Part shown: one piece after another, positions 1-13,717 of the stretch | Layout: each line of letters begins with the position of its first letter | How positions within the stretch are numbered: the stretch's first letter is position 1 | From: Isoptericola halotolerans | Lineage (GTDB): Bacteria; Actinomycetota; Actinomycetes; Actinomycetales; Cellulomonadaceae | Direction: 5' to 3' | Assembly (NCBI RefSeq): GCF_003003075.1 | Contig: NZ_PVTX01000005.1 | Location: 216,590 to 280,589, forward strand | Length of the DNA stretch: 64,000 nt | The notes under the pieces: model-generated | Told to the model about the DNA's origin: nothing | Seen by the model: the letters and a program-made list of their open reading frames with translations, nothing else | The model's database searches: none | Made by a program: the position numbers and the translations under genes

Positions 1-445
1 TACCGGCGCACTCCAGCACGGCACGCACCGGACCACCGGCGATCACACCGGTACCCGGGGAGGCCGGACGCAGGAACACGACGCCGGCGGCCTCCTCACC
101 CTGGATGGGGTGCGGGATGGTGCCCTGGATGCGCGGGACGCGGAAGAAGTTCTTCTTCGCCTCCTCGACACCCTTGGCGATCGCCGAGGGCACCTCCTTG
201 GCCTTGCCGTAGCCGACGCCGACGGTCCCGTCGGCGTCACCCACGACGACCAGGGCGGTGAAGCTGAAGCGACGACCACCCTTGACGACCTTGGAGACGC
301 GGTTGATCGTGACCACGCGCTCGACGAAGGCGTTCTTGTCGTCGCGGGGGTTGTTGCGGCGGTCGTCGCGCTTGGAGCGGCGACCGTCGTTCTTGGACTC
401 GTTGGCGCCCTGGGGGGCGCCGGTGTTGCGCTGCCCTGCAGCCAT
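1..445 (-). CDS. rpsE: 30S ribosomal protein S5 (partial, C-terminus off the window)
   Basis: S5 of the small subunit contributes to decoding accuracy and 30S assembly. The 148 codons present start [13 protein letters not shown] and contain the double-stranded RNA-binding region ([20 protein letters not shown]) and the following [13 protein letters not shown] stretch. The family is about 200 residues, so roughly 50 C-terminal residues lie beyond position 1. It follows rplR by 37 nt in the spc operon. The ATG at 445 is preceded by GAGGATC-like purine-rich sequence. Identification is secure. Confidence 0.97.
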   Translation of the reverse strand, partial: MAAGQRNTGAPQGANESKNDGRRSKRDDRRNNPRDDKNAFVERVVTINRVSKVVKGGRRFSFTALVVVGDADGTVGVGYGKAKEVPSAIAKGVEEAKKNFFRVPRIQGTIPHPIQGEEAAGVVFLRPASPGTGVIAGGPVRAVLECAG

Positions 446-482
446 CAGAGGATCCTCATCTTCCGTGCGAAAGTGGTCGTCA

Positions 483-854
483 TCACAGCGCCAGACCGCC
501 TTCGCGGGCGCCGTCGGCGACCGCAGCCACCCGACCGTGGTACTTGTTGCCGCCGCGGTCGAAGACCACGGCGTCGATCCCGGCGGCCTTGGCGCGCTCG
601 GCGACGAGCTCGCCGACCTTGCGGGCCTTGGCGGTCTTGTCGTCGCCGGAGGCGCGCATGTCGGCCTCGAGCGTCGAGGCGGACGCCACGGTCTTGCCGA
701 GCGTGTCGTCGACGACCTGCGCCACCATGTGGCGCGAGGAGCGGGTCACGACGAGGCGGGGACGCTCCGCGGTGCCCTTGATCTTCTTGCGCAGGCGAAG
801 GTGACGGCGCTGACGAGCGACGCTCTTGCCCTTGCCCAGAACCTTGAGAGCCAT
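483..854 (-). CDS. rplR: 50S ribosomal protein L18
   Basis: L18 binds 5S rRNA and anchors it in the central protuberance. The 123-residue product has the basic N-terminus ([17 protein letters not shown]) and the [20 protein letters not shown] core. I start it at the ATG at 854, which overlaps the rplF stop as TGATG. A GTG one codon upstream (857) would add one Met, but the overlapping ATG fits translational coupling better. It is part of the spc operon. Confidence 0.97.
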   Translation of the reverse strand: MALKVLGKGKSVARQRRHLRLRKKIKGTAERPRLVVTRSSRHMVAQVVDDTLGKTVASASTLEADMRASGDDKTAKARKVGELVAERAKAAGIDAVVFDRGGNKYHGRVAAVADGAREGGLAL

Positions 855-1390
855 CACTTACCAGCCTTTCCGACCTTGCGACGGACGACCTCGTCGGCGT
901 AGCGCACACCCTTGCCCTTGTACGGCTCGGGCTTGCGGATCTTGCGGATGTTCGCCGAGACCTCGCCCACCTGCTGCTTGTCGATGCCGGACACCGAGAA
1001 CTTCGTCGGGCTCTCCACCGCGAAGGTGATGCCATCGGGGGCGGTGACCTTCACCGGGTGCGAGAAGCCGAGGGCGAACTCGAGGTCGCTGCCCTTGGCG
1101 GTCACGCGGTAACCGGTGCCGACGATCTCGAGCTTCTTCTCGTAGCCGTTGGTCACGCCGGTGATCATGTTGGCCAGCAGGGTGCGGGTGAGGCCGTGCA
1201 GGGCACGGGACTCACGCTCTTCGTCGGGACGGGCGACCCTGAGGGTGCCGTCCTCCTGCTCGACCGTGATGGGGGCGGGCACCGTGTGCTCGAGGGACCC
1301 CTTGGGGCCCTTCACAGTCACGAGCGCGCCGCTGATGGTGACGTCCACGCCGGCCGGGACCGGAACGGGGAGCTTGCCGATTCGAGACAT
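854..1390 (-). CDS. rplF: 50S ribosomal protein L6
   Basis: L6 lies near the factor-binding site of the 50S subunit. The 178-residue product begins [17 protein letters not shown] and ends with the family signature [13 protein letters not shown], then [11 protein letters not shown]. The start at 1390 follows a GGAGAG ribosome-binding site; a longer in-frame reading upstream has no homology to the family. The stop overlaps the rplR start. Confidence 0.97.
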   Translation of the reverse strand: MSRIGKLPVPVPAGVDVTISGALVTVKGPKGSLEHTVPAPITVEQEDGTLRVARPDEERESRALHGLTRTLLANMITGVTNGYEKKLEIVGTGYRVTAKGSDLEFALGFSHPVKVTAPDGITFAVESPTKFSVSGIDKQQVGEVSANIRKIRKPEPYKGKGVRYADEVVRRKVGKAGK

Positions 1391-1409
1391 TGGCGTCTCT
1401 CCTTTCCGA

Positions 1410-1808
1410 TTACCAGACGTAGGCGAGGACTTCGCCGCCCACACCCTTGTCCTGCGCCTGACGGTCAGTCAGAAGGCCGGAGGAGGTGGACAGGATGGCC
1501 ACGCCGAGGCCGCCGAGGACCTTGGGCAGATTGGTGGACTTCGCGTAGACACGCAGACCAGGCTTGGACACACGGCGCACGCCGGTGAGGGCGCGCTCGC
1601 GGCTCGGGCCGTACTTGAGGTCGATGGTGAGGTTCTGCCCCACCGTCGCGTCCTCGACGGACCAGCCGGTGATGTAACCCTCGGCCTGCAGGATCTCCGC
1701 GATCCGCGACTTCAGCTTCGAGAACGGCATCGTGACCGTGTCGTGGTGCGCCGAGTTCGCGTTGCGCAGACGCGTCAGCATGTCTGCGATCGGGTCGGTC
1801 ATAGTCAT
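1410..1808 (-). CDS. rpsH: 30S ribosomal protein S8
   Basis: S8 is a primary 16S rRNA-binding protein of the central domain and in several bacteria a translational repressor of the spc operon. The 132-residue product starts [18 protein letters not shown] and ends GGEVLAYVW, the usual length and end. The ATG at 1808 gives the standard N-terminus; a second ATG two codons later is possible. It is separated from rpsZ by a 79-nt gap holding a strong hairpin. Confidence 0.97.
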   Translation of the reverse strand: MTMTDPIADMLTRLRNANSAHHDTVTMPFSKLKSRIAEILQAEGYITGWSVEDATVGQNLTIDLKYGPSRERALTGVRRVSKPGLRVYAKSTNLPKVLGGLGVAILSTSSGLLTDRQAQDKGVGGEVLAYVW

Positions 1809-1838
1809 ATCGGGCTCCAGCCCTTCCTCGCCGGGGTA

Positions 1839-1870
1839 TCCGTGCGGTGCTCGGAGGAGCACCGCACGGA
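1839..1870 (-). other. Perfect 14-bp hairpin between rpsZ and rpsH
   Basis: Arms 1839-1852 and 1857-1870 are perfectly complementary with a 4-nt loop (GGAG on plus, CTCC in the transcript). It starts 17 nt after the rpsZ stop and ends 30 nt before the rpsH start. No T-run follows, so it is not a textbook terminator. A partial attenuator, RNase processing site or ribosomal-protein target are all possible. Confidence 0.6.
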
Positions 1871-1887
1871 CCTACGGCGTAGTTGTT

Positions 1888-2073
1888 TTACCAGCTGCTC
1901 TTGGTGACGCCGGGGAGCTCACCACGGTGGGCCATCTCCCGCAGGCAGATCCGGCACAGGCCGAACTTGCGGTAGACCGAGTGCGGACGACCGCACCGCT
2001 GGCACCGGGTGTAGGCGCGCACGGCGAACTTCGGCTTGGCGTTCGCCTTGTTGATCAGGGCCTTCTTCGCCAT
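1888..2073 (-). CDS. rpsZ: 30S ribosomal protein S14 type Z (zinc-binding)
   Basis: This is the short, zinc-ribbon form of S14, which joins the 3' domain of 16S rRNA. The 61-residue product starts [20 protein letters not shown] and has two CxxC pairs (RCQRCGRPH and GLCRICLRE) that form the zinc site. Zinc-free S14 paralogues are longer and lack these cysteines. It lies 1 nt downstream of rplE in the spc operon. Confidence 0.97.
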   Translation of the reverse strand: MAKKALINKANAKPKFAVRAYTRCQRCGRPHSVYRKFGLCRICLREMAHRGELPGVTKSSW

Positions 2074-2074
2074 G

Positions 2075-2647
2075 TCAGTTCTCCTTGAAGGGGAAACCGA
2101 GACGGCGCAGCAGGGAGCGGCCCTCGTCGTCGGTCGTCGCCGTGGTCACGACCGTGATGTCCATACCACGGACCCGGTCGATCTTGTCCTGGTCGATCTC
2201 GTGGAACATCGACTGCTCCGTGAGACCGAACGTGTAGTTGCCGTGCCCGTCGAACTGCTTCGGGCTCAGACCGCGGAAGTCGCGGATTCGCGGCAACGCG
2301 ACCGACAGCAGCCGGTCGAGGAACTCCCACATGCGGTCGCCGCGCAGCGTGACGTGCGCGCCGATCGGCATGCCCTCACGCAGCTTGAACTGCGCGATGG
2401 ACTTCTTCGCGCGGTTGATCTGCGGCTTCTGACCGGTGATCGCGGTCAGGTCGCGGATCGCGCCCTCAATGAGCTTCGAGTCCTTGGCCGCGTCACCGAC
2501 ACCCATGTTGACGACGATCTTCGTCAGACCGGCGACCTGGTGGAGGTTCGAGTGACCGAACTCCTCCTGGAGCGCGGACAGGATCTCCTCGCGGTACTTC
2601 TGCTTGAGGCGCGGCAGGGCCGGGGCCTCGACAGTCGTCTCGGTCAT
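2075..2647 (-). CDS. rplE: 50S ribosomal protein L5
   Basis: L5 binds 5S rRNA together with L18 and contacts P-site tRNA. The 190-residue product has the [19 protein letters not shown] motif, the [13 protein letters not shown] segment ([17 protein letters not shown]) and the IRDFRGL segment. Its start overlaps the rplX stop and its stop is 1 nt from rpsZ, so the three genes are translationally linked. Confidence 0.97.
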   Translation of the reverse strand: MTETTVEAPALPRLKQKYREEILSALQEEFGHSNLHQVAGLTKIVVNMGVGDAAKDSKLIEGAIRDLTAITGQKPQINRAKKSIAQFKLREGMPIGAHVTLRGDRMWEFLDRLLSVALPRIRDFRGLSPKQFDGHGNYTFGLTEQSMFHEIDQDKIDRVRGMDITVVTTATTDDEGRSLLRRLGFPFKEN

Positions 2648-2988
2648 CAGATGTCCTTCCCGGAACGCTTGGCGTAGCGGACGCGCACGGTACGGGTGCG
2701 ACCGTCCTGCTCGACCTCCTCGAGGCGGAACCCGACGCGGGTCGGCTTCTTGGTCTCGGGGTCGACCAGCATCACGTTGGAGACGTGGATCGGCGCCTCG
2801 ACGGTCTCGATGCCACCCGTGCGGGTGCCACGCGACGTCTGGCCGGCCTTCACGTGCTTGGTCACGCGCTGGATGCCCTCGACGACGACACGGTCGCTGT
2901 CGGTGAGCACCTCGAGCACACGGCCCGTCTGGCCCTTGTCGCGACCAGAGATCACCTGGACCTGGTCGCCCTTCTTGATCTTCGCCAT
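2647..2988 (-). CDS. rplX: 50S ribosomal protein L24
   Basis: L24 is an assembly-initiator protein that binds the 5' end of 23S rRNA. The 113-residue product begins [19 protein letters not shown], which is the KOW motif, and ends KRSGKDI. The ATG at 2988 lies 2 nt after the rplN stop. Longer in-frame readings upstream run through rplN and are not coding. Confidence 0.96.
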   Translation of the reverse strand: MAKIKKGDQVQVISGRDKGQTGRVLEVLTDSDRVVVEGIQRVTKHVKAGQTSRGTRTGGIETVEAPIHVSNVMLVDPETKKPTRVGFRLEEVEQDGRTRTVRVRYAKRSGKDI

Positions 2989-2990
2989 GG

Positions 2991-3359
2991 TCAGAGCACC
3001 TCCGGGGCCAACGAGATGATCTTCATGAACCGCTTGTCGCGCAGCTCGCGACCCACGGGGCCGAAGATGCGCGTACCGCGCGGCTCGCCGTCGGTCTTGA
3101 GGATCACGGCGGCGTTCTCGTCGAACTTGATGTAGGAACCGTCGGGACGACGGCGCTCCTTGACGGTCCGGACGATGACGGCCTTGACCACGTCGCCCTT
3201 CTTCACGTTGCCGCCCGGGATCGCGTCCTTGACGGTGGCGACGATGGTGTCGCCGATACCGGCGTAGCGACGTCCGGACCCACCGAGAACGCGGATGCAG
3301 AGAATCTCCTTGGCACCCGTGTTGTCGGCGACCCGCAGTCGCGACTCCTGCTGGATCAT
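2991..3359 (-). CDS. rplN: 50S ribosomal protein L14
   Basis: L14 sits at the subunit interface and helps form an intersubunit bridge. The 122-residue product is complete ([20 protein letters not shown] to ISLAPEVL) and keeps the signature [20 protein letters not shown]. It opens the spc operon after a 133-nt gap from rpsQ; the start has a GGAGATC ribosome-binding site. Confidence 0.97.
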   Translation of the reverse strand: MIQQESRLRVADNTGAKEILCIRVLGGSGRRYAGIGDTIVATVKDAIPGGNVKKGDVVKAVIVRTVKERRRPDGSYIKFDENAAVILKTDGEPRGTRIFGPVGRELRDKRFMKIISLAPEVL

Positions 3360-3391
3360 CGATTGATCTCCTGTCGTCGAGCCGGTTCTCG

Positions 3392-3409
3392 GCCCGGGCT
3401 TTCCCGGGC
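3392..3409 (-). other. Small hairpin in the rpsQ-rplN gap
   Basis: The 133-nt gap between the S10 and spc operons contains a perfect 7-bp GC stem (GCCCGGG/CCCGGGC) with a 4-nt loop, 33 nt before rplN. It has no U-tract. It may be a weak terminator or a processing site; the rest of the gap shows no clear promoter. Confidence 0.35.
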
Positions 3410-3492
3410 GAGCCTTGCCGAACGGATAGTTGCTGTGGTGGGGACCCGACGCATACGTGTGTCACACCGCGCCCCCACCGGGAAGGACAGTC

Positions 3493-3777
3493 TTACTTGG
3501 CCTTCTCGAGGATCTCCACCAGTCGCCACCGCTTGGTCGCGGACAGCGGGCGGGTCTCCATGATGACGACCAGGTCGCCGATGCCGGCGCTGTTCTGCTC
3601 GTCGTGCGCCTTGACCTTGTTGGTACGGCGCATGACCTTGCCGTAGAGCGGGTGCTTCACGCGGTCCTCGACCTCGACGACGATGGTCTTGGCCATCTTG
3701 TCGCTGACGACGTATCCGCGACGCACCTTGCGGGTTGCCCGCTCCTCGGTGGTCACCGTCTCGGTGTTCTCGCTCAT
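3493..3777 (-). CDS. rpsQ: 30S ribosomal protein S17
   Basis: S17 is a primary 16S rRNA-binding protein with an OB fold. The 94-residue product has a short acidic N-terminal extension ([15 protein letters not shown]) before the conserved [19 protein letters not shown] and the [19 protein letters not shown] segment. I chose the ATG at 3777 because a GAGG ribosome-binding site lies just upstream; a GTG at 3792 would add five residues and overlap that site. Confidence 0.95.
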   Translation of the reverse strand: MSENTETVTTEERATRKVRRGYVVSDKMAKTIVVEVEDRVKHPLYGKVMRRTNKVKAHDEQNSAGIGDLVVIMETRPLSATKRWRLVEILEKAK

Positions 3778-3784
3778 CAGTGCC

Positions 3785-4024
3785 TCACTCACTCACGCTC
3801 GGGGCCGTACGGATGCCGAGCTCGCGCTCGCGCAGGACCGTGTAGATCCGCGCGATGTCACGCTTGACCGCCTTGAGGCGGCCGTGCGACTCGAGCTGGC
3901 CGGTGGCGGCCTGAAAGCGCAGGTTGAAGAGCTCCTGCTTCTGCTCCTTGAGCTTCGCGACGAGGGTCTCGTCGTCGAAGCCGTCGAGGTCGGCCGGGGC
4001 AAGCCCCTGGGTACCGATAGCCAT
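3785..4024 (-). CDS. rpmC: 50S ribosomal protein L29
   Basis: L29 lies next to the peptide exit tunnel and contacts signal recognition particle and trigger factor. The 79-residue helical product has the [20 protein letters not shown] signature and a short actinobacterial C-terminal tail ([10 protein letters not shown]). Its ATG overlaps the rplP stop as TGATG. Confidence 0.96.
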   Translation of the reverse strand: MAIGTQGLAPADLDGFDDETLVAKLKEQKQELFNLRFQAATGQLESHGRLKAVKRDIARIYTVLRERELGIRTAPSVSE

Positions 4025-4443
4025 CAGTTCGCACCACCTTCGCGCACCACGAAACGGCACTTCATCGGGAGCTTGTGCATCGCACGGCGCAGGGCCTCAC
4101 GAGCAAGCTCCTCAGGGACTCCGGCCAGCTCGAAGACGATACGGCCGGGCTTGACGTTGGCGACCCACCACTCGGGCGAACCCTTACCGGAACCCATGCG
4201 GGTCTCGGCAGGCTTCTTGGTGAGCGGCCGGTCCGGGTAGATGTTGATCCAGACCTTGCCGCCACGCTTGATGTGGCGGGTCATCGCGATACGAGCAGCC
4301 TCGATCTGACGGTTGGTGACGTAGGCCGGCTCGAGAGCCTGGATGCCGTAGTCGCCGAACGAGATCGTGGTGCCACCCTTGGCCATGCCGGAGCGCTTCG
4401 GGTGGTGCTGCTTGCGGTGCTTGAGCCTGCGCGGGATCAGCAT
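4024..4443 (-). CDS. rplP: 50S ribosomal protein L16
   Basis: L16 helps position A-site tRNA at the peptidyl-transferase centre. The 139-residue product starts [19 protein letters not shown] and has the [20 protein letters not shown] signature. It follows rpsC by 3 nt and overlaps rpmC. Confidence 0.97.
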   Translation of the reverse strand: MLIPRRLKHRKQHHPKRSGMAKGGTTISFGDYGIQALEPAYVTNRQIEAARIAMTRHIKRGGKVWINIYPDRPLTKKPAETRMGSGKGSPEWWVANVKPGRIVFELAGVPEELAREALRRAMHKLPMKCRFVVREGGAN

Positions 4444-4446
4444 GAC

Positions 4447-5298
4447 TCAGGCCTCCGTTCCGGACTCGGGGGCCGCGGCCTGCTCGGCCGGGGCCGGCGC
4501 GTCGGACGCTGCGGTGCCCTCGGCAGCGGACTGCTGCTTCGGCTGCGACGGACGCTCGTTGCGGTCGTTGCGGCGCGGGCCACCACGACGCTCGGGGCCA
4601 CCACGGCCACCACGGCCCTGGCGGGGACCGGCGGCGGCCTGCTGCGCGGCGAACTCCTTCTCGGTCATGTCGCCCTTGTAGACCCAGACCTTCACGCCGA
4701 TGCGGCCGAAGGTCGTGCGGGCCTCGAAGAAGCCGTAGTCGATGTTCGCGCGGAGGGTGTGCAGGGGCACGCGGCCCTCGCGGTAGAACTCCGAACGGCT
4801 CATCTCGGCGCCGCCGAGACGGCCGGCGACCTGCACGCGGATACCCTTCGCGCCGGCACGCTGCGCGGACTGGATGCCCTTGCGCATGGCACGGCGGAAC
4901 GAGACACGGCTCGCCAGCTGCTCGGCGATGCCCTGCGCGACGAGCTGGGCGTCGATCTCCGCGTTCTTGACCTCGAGGATGTTCAGCTGCACCTGCTTGC
5001 CGGTGAGCTTCTCGAGCTCACCGCGGATGCGGTCGGCCTCAGCACCACGACGGCCGATGACGATGCCCGGACGCGCCGTGTGGATGTCCACGCGGACGCG
5101 GTCGCGGGTGCGCTCGATCTCGACCTTGGAGATGCCGGCCCGTTCGAGACCGGTGCTCATGAGCTTCCGGATCTCGACGTCCTCACGGACGTAGTCGCGG
5201 TACCGCTGCCCAGGCTTGGTGCTGTCGGCGAACCAGCGCGACCGGTGGTCGGTGGTGATGCCGAGGCGGTACCCGTGCGGGTGAATCTTCTGCCCCAC
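4447..5298 (-). CDS. rpsC: 30S ribosomal protein S3
   Basis: S3 forms part of the mRNA entry tunnel and its helicase activity. The 283-residue product has the N-terminal [14 protein letters not shown] block, a KH domain around [20 protein letters not shown] (about residues 75-95) and the C-terminal S3 domain. A tail of about 65 residues rich in Gly, Arg, Pro and then Ala/Glu extends beyond the usual 230 residues, as in many actinobacteria. The start overlaps the rplV stop by one base. Confidence 0.97.
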   Translation of the reverse strand: MGQKIHPHGYRLGITTDHRSRWFADSTKPGQRYRDYVREDVEIRKLMSTGLERAGISKVEIERTRDRVRVDIHTARPGIVIGRRGAEADRIRGELEKLTGKQVQLNILEVKNAEIDAQLVAQGIAEQLASRVSFRRAMRKGIQSAQRAGAKGIRVQVAGRLGGAEMSRSEFYREGRVPLHTLRANIDYGFFEARTTFGRIGVKVWVYKGDMTEKEFAAQQAAAGPRQGRGGRGGPERRGGPRRNDRNERPSQPKQQSAAEGTAASDAPAPAEQAAAPESGTEA

Positions 5299-5666
5299 TA
5301 TCGGGCCCCTTCCTTCTGCTCACGCGGTGCGACGACCACGGTGATGTGGCTGGTGCGCTTGAGGATCTGGCTCGCACGCCCCTGGGCCCGCGGTCGGAAC
5401 CGCTTGAGAGTCGGGCCCTCGTCCACGTACACCTCGGAGACCACGTACTCGGTCTCGTCGAAGCGCTCGCTCGCGCGGTCGGCCTTGACCCGGGCATTCG
5501 CCACAGCGGACTCGACGACCTTGCGGACCGGCTCGCTCGCGGCCTGCGGCGCGAACTTGAGCACCGCGACGGCCTCGACGGCCTGCTTGCCACGGATGAG
5601 GTCCACGACGCGCCGGGCCTTCTGGGGCGTGACACGGACGAACCGCGCCTGCGCCTTGGCTTCCAT
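5298..5666 (-). CDS. rplV: 50S ribosomal protein L22
   Basis: L22 lines the nascent-peptide exit tunnel. The 122-residue product has [17 protein letters not shown] near the N-terminus and the tunnel hairpin region [19 protein letters not shown]. No deletion in the hairpin of the kind linked to macrolide resistance is obvious. It follows rpsS by 43 nt. Confidence 0.97.
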   Translation of the reverse strand: MEAKAQARFVRVTPQKARRVVDLIRGKQAVEAVAVLKFAPQAASEPVRKVVESAVANARVKADRASERFDETEYVVSEVYVDEGPTLKRFRPRAQGRASQILKRTSHITVVVAPREQKEGAR

Positions 5667-5709
5667 TGCTGTCCTGCTTCCTTTTCTCAGACCGTCAGGG
5701 TCGCCCCGC

Positions 5710-5991
5710 TCAGCGGCGGCGGCCCTTCTTGTCGTCCTTCACGTGGCCGCGGAAGGTCCGCGTGGGAGCGAACTCGCCGAGCTTGTGGCCGACCATCGCC
5801 TCGGTCACGAAGACCGGGGTGTGCTTACGACCGTCGTGCACGGCGAAGGTGTGACCGAGGAAGTCGGGCGTGATGACCGACCGACGGGACCAGGTCTTGA
5901 TGACGTTCTTGGTCCCCTTCTCGTTCTGGACGTCCACCTTCTTCTGCAGGTGGTCGTCGACGAAGGGGCCCTTCTTCAGGCTACGAGGCAT
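5710..5991 (-). CDS. rpsS: 30S ribosomal protein S19
   Basis: S19 binds the 16S 3' domain with S13 in the 30S head. The 93-residue product starts [19 protein letters not shown] and has the [20 protein letters not shown] signature. It follows rplB by 14 nt in the S10 operon. Confidence 0.97.
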   Translation of the reverse strand: MPRSLKKGPFVDDHLQKKVDVQNEKGTKNVIKTWSRRSVITPDFLGHTFAVHDGRKHTPVFVTEAMVGHKLGEFAPTRTFRGHVKDDKKGRRR

Positions 5992-6005
5992 CTGTCAGGC
6001 TCCTA

Positions 6006-6842
<837 letters not shown>

Positions 6843-6873
6843 GGAAGTTGTCCTCGATCTGCTCTCGTCCGGC

Positions 6874-7176
6874 TCAGCCGACCGGACCACCGAAGATGTC
6901 GATCGAACCCTCGCGGAGGGTGACGATCGCACGCTTCGTGTCCTTGCGCTTGCCCAGGCCGTAACGCGTACGACGCGTCTTGCCCTTGCGGTTGATCGTG
7001 TTCACCGAGGCGACCTTGACACCGAAGACCTGCTCGACCGCGATCTTGATCTCGGTCTTGTTGGCGTCCGGGTCCACGACGAAGGTGTACTTGCCCTCGT
7101 CGAGGAGGTTGTAGGACTTCTCGGAGACGACCGGCGCGATCAGGATGTCGCGCGGGTCCTTCGTCACGGCGGTCAC
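6874..7176 (-). CDS. rplW: 50S ribosomal protein L23
   Basis: L23 at the tunnel exit docks trigger factor and signal recognition particle. The 100-residue product has [20 protein letters not shown] and the [20 protein letters not shown] segment. Its GTG start overlaps the rplD stop as GTGA, indicating translational coupling. Confidence 0.97.
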   Translation of the reverse strand: MTAVTKDPRDILIAPVVSEKSYNLLDEGKYTFVVDPDANKTEIKIAVEQVFGVKVASVNTINRKGKTRRTRYGLGKRKDTKRAIVTLREGSIDIFGGPVG

Positions 7177-7883
7177 TTGGTGGCCTCCTTCTCGGATGCT
7201 GCCTCGACCTCGGCCTCTGCCTCCGTCGCGACCGCCTTCACCGACTTGCCCGTGGTCGGGCCCGCCACGAACGCGTCGAGCGCGCCCTGGGTGAAGACGA
7301 CGTCGTCGGAGACGAGCACGTCGTAGGTGTTCAGCTGGTCCGCCGTCAGCAGGTGGACCTGCTCGACGTTGCGGAGCGACTTGATGGTCAGCTCGTCCGA
7401 GCGCTCCGTGACGACCAGCACGTGCTTGCGGTCCGTCAGCTTCGCGATCGTGCTGAGCGCGGTCTTGGTCGACGGGACACCGTCGATGCCGAAGCCCGAC
7501 ACCACGTGCACGCGACCCGCGCGAGCGCGGTCCGAGAGGGCACCGCGCAGGGCGGCCGCCTTCATCTTCTTCGGCGTGCGCTGGTCGTACTTGCGCGGCT
7601 GCGGGCCGTGGACGGTGCCACCGCCGGCGAACTGCGGGGCGCGGGTCGAACCCTGACGGGCGCGGCCGGTGCCCTTCTGCTTGTACGGCTTGCGACCACC
7701 GCCGCGGACCTCGCCGCGGGTCTTGGTGGACGCCGTGCCCTGACGCGACGCAGCGCGCTGGGCGACGACCACCTGGTGGATCAGCGGGACGTTCGTGGCG
7801 ACGTCGAAGACCTCGGCGGGGAGCTCGGCGGTGCCGGACTTCTTGCCGGTGGCGTCGAGCACGTCGACGTTCAGGTTAGCCAT
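7173..7883 (-). CDS. rplD: 50S ribosomal protein L4
   Basis: L4 lines the exit tunnel and in some bacteria represses the S10 operon. The 236-residue product contains the tunnel-loop segment [20 protein letters not shown] and a C-terminal Ala/Glu-rich tail ([18 protein letters not shown]) that extends past the usual end. It lies 5 nt after rplC and overlaps rplW. Confidence 0.96.
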   Translation of the reverse strand: MANLNVDVLDATGKKSGTAELPAEVFDVATNVPLIHQVVVAQRAASRQGTASTKTRGEVRGGGRKPYKQKGTGRARQGSTRAPQFAGGGTVHGPQPRKYDQRTPKKMKAAALRGALSDRARAGRVHVVSGFGIDGVPSTKTALSTIAKLTDRKHVLVVTERSDELTIKSLRNVEQVHLLTADQLNTYDVLVSDDVVFTQGALDAFVAGPTTGKSVKAVATEAEAEVEAASEKEATK

Positions 7884-7888
7884 CTGTC

Positions 7889-8542
7889 TCAGGCTCCCTT
7901 CGCGGCGGTACGGACGAGGACGATGCCGCCCTTCGGACCCGGGACCGCGCCCTTGACGAGCAGCAGACCCTTCTCCGCGTCGACCGCGTGGACGGTCAGG
8001 TTCTGGACGGTCTTGCGGGCGTGGCCCATGCGACCGGCCATCCGCATGCCCTTGAACACGCGCGAGGGCGTGGAGGCGCCGCCGATCGAACCCGGCTTGC
8101 GGTGGTTGCGGTGCGCACCGTGCGAGGCGCCCACGCCGGAGAAGCCGTGACGCTTCATGACGCCGGCGGTGCCCTTGCCCTTGGTGGTTCCGACGACGTC
8201 GACCACGGCCCCGGCCTCGAAGGCCTCGGCGGTGATCTCCTGGCCGGTGGTGTACTCACCGGCGTTGTCGGTACGGACCTCGACGACGTGACGGCGCGGC
8301 GTGACGCCGGCCTTCTCGAAGTGGCCCTTGAGCGGCTTGGTGACCTTGCGGGGGTCGATCTGCCCGGCAGCGAGCTGGACGGCGGCGTAGCCGTCGGCCT
8401 CCGCGTCGCGGACCTGCGTCACCACGTTGGTGGGGACGGCGACGACGGTGACCGGCACGAGCTTGCCCGCGTCGTCCCACGTCTGCGTCATGCCGAGCTT
8501 GGTGCCGAGCACCGCGGTCATGTTCTTCTGCTGGTTGGTCAT
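7889..8542 (-). CDS. rplC: 50S ribosomal protein L3
   Basis: L3 reaches into the peptidyl-transferase centre. The 217-residue product has [20 protein letters not shown] at the N-terminus and [14 protein letters not shown] in the extended loop. The ATG at 8542 gives a seven-residue leader before the conserved start; an internal ATG at 8521 is the alternative. rpsJ ends 11 nt upstream. Confidence 0.96.
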   Translation of the reverse strand: MTNQQKNMTAVLGTKLGMTQTWDDAGKLVPVTVVAVPTNVVTQVRDAEADGYAAVQLAAGQIDPRKVTKPLKGHFEKAGVTPRRHVVEVRTDNAGEYTTGQEITAEAFEAGAVVDVVGTTKGKGTAGVMKRHGFSGVGASHGAHRNHRKPGSIGGASTPSRVFKGMRMAGRMGHARKTVQNLTVHAVDAEKGLLLVKGAVPGPKGGIVLVRTAAKGA

Positions 8543-8553
8543 GATCTCCAGCC

Positions 8554-8862
8554 TCAGAGCTTGATCTCGATGTTCACGTCAGCCGGCAGATCGATGCGCA
8601 TCAGCGAGTCGACCGCCTTCGGCGTGGGATCGATGATGTCGATCAGGCGCTTGTGCGTGCGCATCTCGAAGTGCTCACGGCTGTCCTTGTACTTGTGAGG
8701 CGACCGGATGACGGTGAAGACGTTCTTCTCCGTCGGCAGCGGCACCGGACCCACGACCGTCGCACCAGCGCGTGTCACCGTGTCGACGATCTTGCGCGCC
8801 GAGCTGTCGATGACCTCGTGGTCGTAGGACTTGAGCCGGATGCGGATCTTCTGTCCCGCCAT
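8554..8862 (-). CDS. rpsJ: 30S ribosomal protein S10
   Basis: S10 is a 30S head protein and, with NusB and NusG, a transcription antitermination factor. The 102-residue product starts [19 protein letters not shown] and has the [19 protein letters not shown] signature. It is the first gene of the S10 operon and follows a long upstream region from tuf. Confidence 0.97.
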   Translation of the reverse strand: MAGQKIRIRLKSYDHEVIDSSARKIVDTVTRAGATVVGPVPLPTEKNVFTVIRSPHKYKDSREHFEMRTHKRLIDIIDPTPKAVDSLMRIDLPADVNIEIKL

Positions 8863-9250
8863 GGCGTCGTCTGACTCTCTCTCTCGAACCGCTAATGTCC
8901 GACCCCCGCGCTCGGGCGTGTCGCATAGTGCGAGACGCTCGGGCGCACGCCTGTCCGGCGTTGGGGCCGTTGATTGTGGACCGCTGCGCGGACCACGACG
9001 TATGTCCAGCCTGTCGAAACACGTGTGTGCGTGGGGCGTTCCGCGTATCGACAGCAGGCATCCCCACGACCCCCTCCGAGGAGGGTGACCGCTCCTGGTG
9101 ACACCACCGGCCTGGAGGCCGTGGCGTGCACCGCGGTGCTACACACTGTTCGACACGAGAAAGAACGCGCCCGTGACAGGCAACTTGACCATCTTGCCAT
9201 ACGAGGACCCGGGAGACCAAGTCCTCAGGGGTGTGACGCCGGACGCACCC
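8863..9250 (-). other. S10-operon upstream region
   Basis: This gap between tuf and rpsJ holds no credible gene. It contains an imperfect inverted repeat (arms 8916-8925 and 8929-8938, one mismatch, 3-nt TAG loop) flanked by a 10-bp direct repeat CGCTCGGGCG at 8909-8918 and 8936-8945. A 6-bp stem lies at 9072-9085. I could not pick a convincing -35/-10 pair, so the S10 promoter is not assigned; the repeats are candidates for leader structure. Confidence 0.4.
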
Positions 9251-9284
9251 GAGGCCCGGGCCCCGCGAAGGGGGCCCGGGCCTC
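9251..9284 (-). terminator. Terminator after tuf
   Basis: A perfect 14-bp GC-rich inverted repeat (9251-9264 and 9271-9284, loop GCGAAG) starts about 50 nt after the tuf stop. Strong GC stems without a long U-tract are usual actinobacterial terminators. It would separate the str operon from the S10 operon. Confidence 0.75.
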
Positions 9285-9334
9285 GGACGGACCGGTGGAG
9301 CTCAGCTCCCCGAGGTCACCGAGTGATCAGGAGA

Positions 9335-10531
<1,197 letters not shown>

Positions 10532-10657
10532 TGGGGTCCTCCTGGGACTTGGGTAGATGTTCCGAACGTTGCGAGTGTCGGCCGATCAAGCCTAACCCTC
10601 GGGGCGTTGCGGTTTCCTACAGGTTGATGGTTGTGCAGGTGTTCGACCTGTGGGGAC

Positions 10658-12760
<2,103 letters not shown>

Positions 12761-12834
12761 GGTGTCTTACCCCTCGGGTCAGTGGGACGTCGGAACCGGT
12801 GCGGAGACCCGGCGTCTGCCGGCTCCAGATCCGC

Positions 12835-12865
12835 GGACGACCCCGGGATGCTCCCGGGGTCGTCC
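12835..12865 (-). terminator. 13-bp hairpin after rpsG
   Basis: Arms 12835-12847 and 12853-12865 pair perfectly with a 5-nt loop and start 7 nt after the rpsG stop. There is no U-tract. In the middle of the str operon it is more likely a partial terminator or mRNA-stabilising end that reduces read-through from rpsL-rpsG into fusA. Confidence 0.55.
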
Positions 12866-12872
12866 CAGCGCA

Positions 12873-13343
12873 TCACCAGCGGTAGTGCGCGAAGGCCTTG
12901 TTGGACTCGGCCATCTTGTGCATGTCCTCGCGGCGCTTGACCGCGGCACCGAGGCCGTTCGAGGCGTCGAGGATCTCGTTCATCAGACGCTCGGTCATCG
13001 TCTTCTCACGGCGAGCGCGGGAGAAGTCGGTGAGCCAGCGCAGCGCCAGCGTCGTCGACCGGGACGGCCGGACGTCCACCGGGACCTGGTAGGTCGCGCC
13101 GCCGACTCGGCGGGAGCGGACCTCGAGGGCCGGACGGACGTTCTCGAGCGCACGCTTGAGGACGACGACCGGGTCCTGGTCGGTCTTGTCGCGGACGCCC
13201 TCGAGGGCGCCGTAGACGATCGACTCGGCGGTGGACTTCTTGCCGTCGAGCAGGACCTTGTTGATCAGCTGCGTCACGACGGGCGACCCGTAGACGGGGT
13301 CGACGATGAGCGGCCGCTTGGGGGCCGGACCCTTACGAGGCAT
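12873..13343 (-). CDS. rpsG: 30S ribosomal protein S7
   Basis: S7 nucleates assembly of the 30S head and contacts E-site tRNA. The 156-residue product starts [19 protein letters not shown] and has the [18 protein letters not shown] signature and the C-terminal [13 protein letters not shown]. The ATG overlaps the rpsL stop as TGATG, so it is coupled to S12. Confidence 0.97.
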   Translation of the reverse strand: MPRKGPAPKRPLIVDPVYGSPVVTQLINKVLLDGKKSTAESIVYGALEGVRDKTDQDPVVVLKRALENVRPALEVRSRRVGGATYQVPVDVRPSRSTTLALRWLTDFSRARREKTMTERLMNEILDASNGLGAAVKRREDMHKMAESNKAFAHYRW

Positions 13344-13717
13344 CAGGCCTTCTCCTTCTTCGCGCCGTACCGGGAACGCGCCTGCTGACGGCCCTTGACA
13401 CCCTGGGTGTCGAGCGCGCCGCGCACGATCTTGTAGCGGACACCGGGAAGGTCCTTCACACGGCCGCCGCGCACGAGCACGATCGAGTGCTCCTGCAGGT
13501 TGTGACCGACACCGGGGATGTAGGCCGTGACCTCGATGCCGGAGGAAAGCTTCACACGCGCGACCTTGCGGAGCGCGGAGTTCGGCTTCTTGGGGGTGGT
13601 GGTGTACACACGGGTGCACACGCCGCGCCGCTGAGGGGAACCCTTGAGGGCCGGGGTCTTCGACTTCCCGGCCTTCGAGGTCCGGCCCTTGCGGACGAGC
13701 TGCTGGATCGTAGGCAC
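13343..13717 (-). CDS. rpsL: 30S ribosomal protein S12
   Basis: S12 is at the decoding centre and controls accuracy. The 124-residue product starts at a GTG (13717) with [12 protein letters not shown] and has the [18 protein letters not shown] and [19 protein letters not shown] segments. Both lysines commonly mutated in streptomycin resistance (in PKKPNSA and RVKDLPG) are wild type. A longer reading upstream is rejected because the family N-terminus begins at this GTG. Confidence 0.97.
   Translation of the reverse strand: MPTIQQLVRKGRTSKAGKSKTPALKGSPQRRGVCTRVYTTTPKKPNSALRKVARVKLSSGIEVTAYIPGVGHNLQEHSIVLVRGGRVKDLPGVRYKIVRGALDTQGVKGRQQARSRYGAKKEKA

Noticed and set aside
854..857. GTG start for rplR one codon upstream
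   Set aside because: The ATG at 854 has the canonical TGATG overlap with the upstream stop and makes the usual N-terminus.
3436..3480. Longer-range stem (GGTGGGG/CCCCACC) in the rpsQ-rplN gap
   Set aside because: Only 7 bp with a loop of about 30 nt, not distinguishable from chance.
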